NCBI GenBank assembly: GCA_011525625.1
Contig: WYAX01000033.1
Span: forward strand, 1 to 64,000
DNA from: Nitrospira defluvii
Lineage (GTDB): Bacteria > Nitrospirota > Nitrospiria > Nitrospirales > Nitrospiraceae
DNA: 64,000 nt
Reading direction: 5' to 3'
The position numbers and the translations under genes were made by a program. Numbering within the stretch: the stretch's first letter is position 1; each line of letters starts with the position of its first letter. A model generated the notes under the pieces. That model worked only from the letters and a program-made list of their open reading frames with translations, did not search any database and was not told the DNA's origin. Positions 56,082-61,790 of this stretch are shown one piece after another.

Positions 56082-56215
56082 GGCTAACTCACTATGGTTA
56101 GACGGATCTGCATAAGAGCCGGGGCCGACCATGTCAGTCCGTAGAACAGGCCGCTCCGGTTCGTGAACCATACGCCATGCTCGTGATCGTTTCAATCCGT
56201 TCCGAGTACGAACTC
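56082..56215. repeat. Dispersed repeat with attC-like core (copy D, full)
   Basis: GGCTAAC (56082-56088) and GTTAGAC (56097-56103, perfect GTTRRRY) open the element; then ATCTGCATAAGAGCC, TCAGTCCGT, GAACCATACGCCATG and GTTTCAATCCGTTCCGAG follow as in the other copies. This is the right-most copy; beyond it the minus-strand cassette genes end. Confidence 0.6.
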
Positions 56216-56275
56216 AGTGCGACACGTATGCAGACAGGATCACAACAGTCCTGCGATGCTGATTGCGATCTCACA

Positions 56276-56334
56276 TGGAACTCCATCGGCTGGTCATGCA
56301 GCGAGCACGCAAGAAAGAGAAGGAACCCGGGTCC
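56276..56334 (+). pseudogene. Antitoxin (Phd/RelB-type) remnant, copy 3
   Basis: ATGGAACTCCATCGGCTGGT and the following bases match the C-terminal coding region of the intact antitoxin at 59820 (encoding ME-HRLV-QRARKK). The gene is cut off on both sides; its right edge joins a MITE fragment. Confidence 0.65.
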
Positions 56335-56418
56335 GAGGGGCGAGCCCGCCGGCCAATGGCCCGTCGCAGCAGTGAATCGGCGATTGCAGCAGAAATGCTC
56401 ATAAAAAATGCGGGCTAG
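56335..56418. mobile_element. Left-truncated MITE copy
   Basis: GAGGGGCGAGCCCGCCGGCC through ATCGGCGATTGCAGCAGAAA to AATGCGGG matches the right half of the element at 51193-51380 in the same orientation, and ends with CTAG at 56415-56418. The left half and left inverted repeat are absent, and the right inverted repeat has three changes. It sits inside the dead toxin-antitoxin copy 3. Confidence 0.75.
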
Positions 56419-56555
56419 GCGGCGAAGACATCAACCCGCATCGTGTACCGGATCATCGACCAAGAAATTCTGGTCGAAGTCGTTGCCATTGGAAAGCGCG
56501 AAGATCTCGCGTTCTATCAGAAAGCACGCAAACGGTTCACCCGCCGGGACCGAGA
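56419..56555 (+). pseudogene. Toxin (RelE/ParE-type) remnant, copy 3
   Basis: Homologous to the last ~45 codons of the intact toxin at 60103 (IVYRIIDQEILVEVVAIGKR), with substitutions. The first ~55 codons are missing, replaced by the MITE fragment, so the gene is dead. Confidence 0.75.
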
Positions 56556-56826
56556 GAAGGACTATTCCTCACTGCGTGAAAGTATGAGGACCTCGTGGCG
56601 CCGTGCGCGCATTGACTGAGTCAACGCAGGCGCCGATAATGCGCCGCATTGGGGCCGATAGGGCCGGAGAACAGTCGCCTGTCCCAGACCGCCGCCAGTC
56701 GACGGTCGCGGATTTCAAGGAGTGCTCAGTGCGGGACCTCGACCACCCGCTCGAGTCGATCGTATTCTACGACGTTCATGTTTCTAAGCCTCCGGTTCTA
56801 CGACGGAGCCTTCATTCGAGGATCGT

Positions 56827-58623
56827 ATGATTAGCGGACCCGGCGCGGCCATGTTGGACAGCAAACTCTTCGTCTCACGCCTGAACGGCGAGTTCCGCGA
56901 TCTCTACGAGCGATGGTGGGATGGGGACGAGTGGATCTGGATCAACCATGGCAAGCCCGAGGGCAGTCCAGTCACCGGTACGCCCGGCGCGGCGATGCTG
57001 GATGAAAAACTGTTTGTCGTCGTGGCCGACGGCAGTCTGTGGGAGCGGCATTGGCGGAGCGACCTCGGACGCTGGGCCTGGAACAACCATGGCCGCCCCG
57101 GCAATCGTCCCATTGTGCACGGTCCCGGCGCGGAAATGTTAAACGAGAAGTTCTTCGTCGTCACGGACGACGGGCGTCTGTGGGAGCGGCATTGGCGGAA
57201 CGACCTGGGGCGCTGGGTGTGGAACGACCACGGTACGCCGCCCGCCACCACCGTCGCCACGGCCCCCGGTGCCGCTATGATGGACAGTAAGCTGTTTGTC
57301 GGCACCGCGAACGGACGGCTCTACGAACGTGTGTGGAACGGAACTCAATGGGTGTGGGTCGATCATGGCCTGCCGGTCGGCACATCGGTGGCCACAGCGC
57401 CTGGAGCGGCGATGATGAACAGCAAACTCTTCGTCGGCACCGCAGACGGACGATTGTTCGAACGAGTGTGGAATGGGAGTCAGTGGGTCTGGGTGGACCA
57501 CGGCGCGCCGCCCGGGACGACCGTCGCCACGGCCCCTGGCGCGGCCATGATGGACAGCAAGCTGTTCGTCGGGACCGGCAATGGGCACCTGTACGAACGG
57601 GTGTGGAACGGCAGTCGGTGGGTTTGGGTCGACCACGACACCCCGCCCGGCACCACCGTCAACGCCGCCCCCGGCGCCGCCATGATGGACAGTAAGCTGT
57701 TCGTATCCACGGCCAGCGGACGGCTCTACGAACGCACCTGGGATGGGACTCGCTGGACCTGGGTGAACCACGGCACAGCCCTCCACGATCGCGCCGAGCA
57801 TGTGGTGGGCCGCCCTGGATCGGATCCCAAACTCTCGATCCTGATCATGGGGGACGGCTATGACGAGGCCGACATGCCTGCCTATCGGTCGCAGGTCACC
57901 AGTCAGGTTCTGGTGGCGTTACGCCTGGATCAGCTGCTGTTGCATCAAGGCGCGTTCCGTGTCGTTCGGGTCGACTTGGTGTCGGTGGAGTCCGGTGTTC
58001 GAGAGCGTCGCTACAGTACGAGAGGCACCATCACCTCGGATGTGTTCAAATCCTCCCGGCTCGGCCTCATTCCCAACGACAGCTGGGATCGTTGCTGGTT
58101 CGATCTGTCGACGTATACGGACGCGCGCATCGAAAAACTGCGCCTGCGGTTCGCCCCCGACGCCGACCATGTCATCGTGCTCGTCAAGTCGGACACCTGG
58201 GGCGGGTGTAGTTCGGTCGGCCCCGGCACTGGTTATTTTACGGAAGGCAGCGGCATGACGACCGTCGCCCATGAGCTGGGGCACAACCTGTTTGCCCTGG
58301 GCGATGAATACGTCAGCGACAGCGCCAGAGAGACGTTCACCGGTGTGAGCAGGTACCCGAATACCTCGGAGGCGCCGTCGGATTGGACGATGCTCAAATG
58401 GTTCGACCTCGTCGCCCCCAATAGCCCGTTACCGACGAATGCAGCCCGTCCACCCGCCGGGTGGAATCGACGCACCAGCGTGGGCGCGTTTGAAGGGGCC
58501 GGGGGCTCCTATACGACCGGGCTCTTTCGGCCGGTGCTGGAATGCCGGATGAACCAAAACAATCCGCCCTGGTGTCCGGTCTGCGGGCGAAAGATTCTTT
58601 CCGATCTGGAGGTGTTCGAATGA
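56827..58623 (+). CDS. Seven-repeat lectin-like propeller fused to M64-type zinc metallopeptidase
   Basis: A 598-residue protein. Residues ~4-325 are seven tandem repeats of 45-49 residues with consensus PGAAMMDSKLFVGTADGRLY, then ERVWNGSQWVWVDHG, as expected for a seven-bladed beta-propeller of the PLL-type fucose/glycan-binding lectins. Residues ~335-598 are a peptidase domain with VAHELGHNLFALGDEY near residue 480 (HExxH plus distal Asp/Glu, IgA-peptidase M64 pattern) and a C-terminal Cys pair CPVCG. AGGA lies five bases before the ATG. No signal peptide is seen, so secretion route or cytoplasmic role is open. The stop overlaps the next start (ATGA). Confidence 0.82.
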   Translation: MISGPGAAMLDSKLFVSRLNGEFRDLYERWWDGDEWIWINHGKPEGSPVTGTPGAAMLDEKLFVVVADGSLWERHWRSDLGRWAWNNHGRPGNRPIVHGPGAEMLNEKFFVVTDDGRLWERHWRNDLGRWVWNDHGTPPATTVATAPGAAMMDSKLFVGTANGRLYERVWNGTQWVWVDHGLPVGTSVATAPGAAMMNSKLFVGTADGRLFERVWNGSQWVWVDHGAPPGTTVATAPGAAMMDSKLFVGTGNGHLYERVWNGSRWVWVDHDTPPGTTVNAAPGAAMMDSKLFVSTASGRLYERTWDGTRWTWVNHGTALHDRAEHVVGRPGSDPKLSILIMGDGYDEADMPAYRSQVTSQVLVALRLDQLLLHQGAFRVVRVDLVSVESGVRERRYSTRGTITSDVFKSSRLGLIPNDSWDRCWFDLSTYTDARIEKLRLRFAPDADHVIVLVKSDTWGGCSSVGPGTGYFTEGSGMTTVAHELGHNLFALGDEYVSDSARETFTGVSRYPNTSEAPSDWTMLKWFDLVAPNSPLPTNAARPPAGWNRRTSVGAFEGAGGSYTTGLFRPVLECRMNQNNPPWCPVCGRKILSDLEVFE

Positions 58624-59330
58624 GCCCACACCCGCAGTGGCGCGGACAACGGCGCATCCGGGTCGCGCTCGAATTCACGGCGAAAGGAGTCCGCCTCGCC
58701 GGCATGAAGCCGCTGGAAGGGCCGGCCGTCCAACGGCCTGTCCTAGCGGGAAGTTATCTCGCTGAGGTCACGGTCGGTGGAGTGACGGCGATCGTGCATT
58801 CGTTCGACGATCCGCGATCGGTTCGGGGCATCTCGCGGCCGCAGCAGCCGGGGCACAGCATTACTCGCTTGGGCACGGCCATCGTCTATGTCGATGTGCC
58901 GATCGCCCACGAGGGTCCCCTTGGGGACATCTCGATCAGCGTGACCGATCTCTCGAAGCTACGCCAACGGCCGGTCGATCTGGACGAGGTCCAAGCCCTG
59001 CTCGGCCGTGCGCCCAAAGGAATCCGCGCGGCAGGACGCATTACCGGCGAACAATTGCGGGCGCATCCCGATTGGGGAGCGTTGGGGCTCCCCGGTGTTC
59101 CGTCGGCCCCACGCCTTGGCTTCTACGAAATTTATCGTGATCGAGAAAAAACGTTCCGCTGGCGCCTTCGTCACAGCAACGGGCGAATTGTGGCCGAGTG
59201 CGCCGAGCCGTACCCAAGCCGTGCAGCCTGTGAAACAGACCTCCGTTGGATGAAAGAATCAGGCTCACGAGCGCCTGTCCGTTCGCTCGATATTCCCTCT
59301 CCACCGGCGCCCCAGAAAAAGCGGAAGTAG
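58620..59330 (+). CDS. DUF1508-domain protein coupled to the M64 peptidase gene
   Basis: A 236-residue protein. The last third has GFYEIYRDREKTFRWRLRHS followed by NGRIVAECAEPYPSRAACET, the YegP/DUF1508 pattern (usually found in tandem, here single). The N-terminal ~140 residues are beta-rich (RVALEFTAKGVRLAGMKPLE, YLAEVTVGGVTAIVHSFDDP) and could be a binding domain or inhibitor. The ATG overlaps the peptidase stop by four bases, so the products are probably partners. No signal peptide. The C-terminal tail is Pro/Lys-rich. Confidence 0.72.
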   Translation: MSPHPQWRGQRRIRVALEFTAKGVRLAGMKPLEGPAVQRPVLAGSYLAEVTVGGVTAIVHSFDDPRSVRGISRPQQPGHSITRLGTAIVYVDVPIAHEGPLGDISISVTDLSKLRQRPVDLDEVQALLGRAPKGIRAAGRITGEQLRAHPDWGALGLPGVPSAPRLGFYEIYRDREKTFRWRLRHSNGRIVAECAEPYPSRAACETDLRWMKESGSRAPVRSLDIPSPPAPQKKRK

Positions 59331-59819
59331 CTGTCTGGTGAATGTCTCGGCGTCACGGCGCCTCACACCTCTTCGCCGAACGACCGGCCCTGTCGGACAC
59401 TGAAACAATCTCGTGCGTGAGTTGTGCGTGCGGGGGGATTGTTTGTGTCAGGCGGAGAAGCCGGCATTGACAGCCTGCATGCGGAAGCGCCTCACGATTC
59501 TCAATGCGATGGTGAAGAGGGGCACGCCATGGCAGGTGACAGCCAGTCAGCGCACTTGAAAGTCCAAACAATGACTGACCCCAGTTGGTTACTCAACTGT
59601 CCTCTCAATGGTTCGAGTGCCGGCGAGACGCCGTGATTGGGAAGGTAGCGCGCAAGCCGCTCAACCAACTTCGGGTCAGGAATCACAGGGTAGCAGAGAG
59701 AGCCATGAACTCGAATCACTTAAGGGGATCTCTCCCCGTCACATCACATGGCATTTGTGGTCTGTGATTGCATATAATCGTACGCCATATTACACGCATA
59801 ACAAATCATGAGGTACCAC
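59331..59819. other. Intergenic region, no gene seen
   Basis: About 490 bases between the DUF1508 gene and the intact toxin-antitoxin pair. Short open frames here lack ribosome-binding sites and recognisable motifs. The promoter of the toxin-antitoxin pair should lie near 59740-59810, where the sequence is AT-rich (GCATATAATCGTACGCCATA). Confidence 0.45.
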
Positions 59820-60113
59820 ATGGCCGTGGCCTACAAGAAGGAAGAAATTCTCAGCGCATCTCGGGTCGCGCGGTCGTTCGGAAAAGTGCTGACCGCGCTG
59901 AAGGCCCAGCAGCGGCGGCGAGTCGTCGTCCTCAAGAACAATCAGGTGGAAGCTGTGATCGTGCCGGTGGATGACTATGAAAAGATGGCGGAGGCGCTCG
60001 ACCTGTTGGAGCATATGGAGATCCATCGCCTGGTGACACAGCGGGCACGCAAGAAAGGGAAGAAAACTGTCAGTTTGGAGTCGTTGCTGAAGGAGCAGCG
60101 CGTTGCGATATAG
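59820..60113 (+). CDS. Type II antitoxin (Phd/YefM/RelB-like), intact copy
   Basis: A 97-residue antitoxin. MAVAYKKEEILSASRVARSF is the DNA-binding N terminus and VDDYEKMAEALDLLEHMEIH the Phd/YefM-type dimer region; a basic C terminus (QRARKKGKKTVSLESLLKEQ) would bind the toxin. GAGGT lies six bases before the ATG at 59820; an upstream ATG at 59808 is weaker. It overlaps the toxin gene by 11 bases. Two decayed copies exist at 45.2 and 56.3 kb. Confidence 0.85.
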   Translation: MAVAYKKEEILSASRVARSFGKVLTALKAQQRRRVVVLKNNQVEAVIVPVDDYEKMAEALDLLEHMEIHRLVTQRARKKGKKTVSLESLLKEQRVAI

Positions 60114-60414
60114 TGTCGTCCTGACCGTCGCAGCCGCCCAGGACTTTCGACAGCTTGATGGATCCCTGAAAGCACCGGTTGCAAAGCAGCTCAGGAAACT
60201 CGAAACCGCCCCACGGCTTGGCGAACATCTTGGCAATCGCGCTGGCCTCGATCTCACCGGCTACTACAAACTTTACGCAGCCAAGAAATCGATCCGTATC
60301 GTGTACCGGATCATCGACCAGGAGATCCTGGTCGAAGTCGTCGCTATTGGAAAACGGGAAGATCTCGCGGTCTATCAGGAAGCACTCAAACGGTTGACAC
60401 ACCGGAAGCGATAG
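60103..60414 (+). CDS. Type II toxin (RelE/ParE superfamily), intact copy
   Basis: A 103-residue toxin: VVLTVAAAQDFRQLDGSLKA, then LDLTGYYKLYAAKKSIRIVY and RIIDQEILVEVVAIGKREDL. The conserved RIVYRI and GKRED elements fit RelE/ParE mRNA interferases or gyrase inhibitors; which one cannot be told. The start codon is TTG with AAGGAG seven bases upstream, inside the antitoxin gene. Confidence 0.85.
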   Translation: MRYSVVLTVAAAQDFRQLDGSLKAPVAKQLRKLETAPRLGEHLGNRAGLDLTGYYKLYAAKKSIRIVYRIIDQEILVEVVAIGKREDLAVYQEALKRLTHRKR

Positions 60415-60885
60415 AAGGACAGGTCTCCGCAGCAGCCCGCTGTCGCCCAAACTGCGAGAGCAACCACTCCACGGTCAGATAGGGCGGAACAGGCGTGAGC
60501 CCGGCGGTCGCCCGATAACTCGACCAGGCATACGTCTCCGGCTTGCGAGTGAGGCGCGCGCGCACCGGATTCAGCACCACATACCGGGCCAGTTCCAGGA
60601 GATAGCTCTCCCGCTCGACGACGATCGCCTTGAAGCGGCCTTGTAAGACATGGCCCACCCGGTCGTGACGGCGGTTAAAGGCTTGGGTATAGACGCCATT
60701 GAGCTGACGCATGGCGGTGGAGAGATTGGTCTCGGGTGTTTCTACGAGCAGGTGGAGGTGGTTGCTCATCAGGCAGTAGGCATGCAGCCCGAGATGGCAG
60801 CGGGCGACGACACGCTCCAGCACACCCAAGATCGCCGCCGGTCCTCGTTGACGAGGAAGCGATCAAGGCGCAACGGTCGGGCCAT
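60386..60885 (-). pseudogene. REP-associated tyrosine transposase (RAYT/Y1 type), frameshifted
   Basis: The main frame (60386-60829) keeps the HUH core HAYCLMSNHLHLLVETPETN and family blocks QLNGVYTQAFNRRHDRVGHV, LQGRFKAIVVERESYLLELA and RYVVLNPVRARL. The native start, encoding MARPLRL, is at 60885 but in another frame: a base is lost near 60836 (CGATCTTGG for the expected CGATTCTTGG) and about 20 N-terminal residues (the YHVTSRGN block) are deleted. It overlaps the end of the toxin gene on the opposite strand. Confidence 0.8.
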
Positions 60886-61007
60886 GCGGCGGAGTCTACC
60901 CCATCAATCTGTACAGCTCAAAATCTGACTCTGTTAGCTGTACCTTGAGCTGAGCCCCCACGATTCGGCCGCAGACACCGCGGGGAATCGGCCACCGCAA
61001 ACATTGC

Positions 61008-61652
61008 TTAACTGCCCAGGTTGGAAAGAAGCGATCCGAGGAGGAGGGCGGCTATTGCCGCTCCGAAAACCTGCCAGCGATGATTTAAACCCAAGATTTT
61101 GAAAGTCCCACCAAACACACTAGCCACTAAGAGAAGATAGCCCAAGTTCGCGATGCCGTAACCGAGCACTATTACCGCACCAGCCGATGTGTCGGTACCG
61201 ATGTGAACGATGGCCGCAATCGGGTACAGCAGCCCCAGAGCACTCGGCCACGGGAAGCTACTACCTGAGATCCCAATAAACTCTCTCATCTTCGGCTGAT
61301 CATATGCGCTGTATGCGTAGTTCATGACAACGATGTTGAAGAGGTTGACAGCGGCCTCATCATCCGTTTCAAGGTCGAACGGTCGAAGGGCGGTCCGCGC
61401 ATCGGCAATTATGTCGTCGAAGACTTCGGATGTGTCTCTCTGCCAGAAGCCTTGATCATAGGTAAGGGCATTCCAGCGGTCGATGAACCCTTCGACAACG
61501 CCTCGCGCGACTTCGGGAAGCAGCTCGATGGTCCCTTGAAGTCCCTCAATTCGCTTTTGCTGACTCTGCCGACGAAGGTGATGCTGAATGAGTTCGAAGA
61601 ACCGCGTTCCCGAAAACTTGGCTCTCAGCTCTGGCAGATTGATTGATCTCAT
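61008..61652 (-). CDS. Hypothetical membrane protein
   Basis: A 214-residue protein: a soluble N-terminal half (LRAKFSGTRFFELIQHHLRR, EVFDDIIADARTALRPFDLE) and a C-terminal half with three membrane segments (ALGLLYPIAAIVHIGTDTSA; IANLGYLLLVASVFGGTFKI; AAIAALLLGSLLSNLGS). No family recognised. It follows an attC-like spacer downstream of the large ATPase gene and may be functionally linked to it. Confidence 0.62.
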   Translation of the reverse strand: MRSINLPELRAKFSGTRFFELIQHHLRRQSQQKRIEGLQGTIELLPEVARGVVEGFIDRWNALTYDQGFWQRDTSEVFDDIIADARTALRPFDLETDDEAAVNLFNIVVMNYAYSAYDQPKMREFIGISGSSFPWPSALGLLYPIAAIVHIGTDTSAGAVIVLGYGIANLGYLLLVASVFGGTFKILGLNHRWQVFGAAIAALLLGSLLSNLGS

Positions 61653-61686
61653 TTGGTCACTTGCCGTAGGCCTACTAGCTGGCTAT

Positions 61687-61775
61687 GTCTAACCATTTGC
61701 GCGCGCAGGCCCTCCTCTACGGTTCAGCGGCCACCCGCTCAGCAGTACGTCTGCCGCAGCCAGTTCTAAGGCACC
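61687..61775. other. attC-like spacer between the ATPase and the membrane-protein gene
   Basis: Plus-strand GTCTAAC (61687-61693) is a perfect RYYYAAC core placed ~35 bases before the minus-strand start of the membrane-protein gene. The arms GTCTAACCATTTGCGCGCGC and GCCTTAGAACTGGCTGCGGC (minus strand) agree at about half of their positions when aligned end to end. The second core (CTTAGAAC) is degenerate. Confidence 0.4.
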
Positions 61776-61790
61776 CGGGTGCATTCCGGC

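Noticed and set aside
56875..57801. Long antisense frames over the lectin repeats
   Set aside because: They mirror the repeat structure of the real gene and have no start signals.
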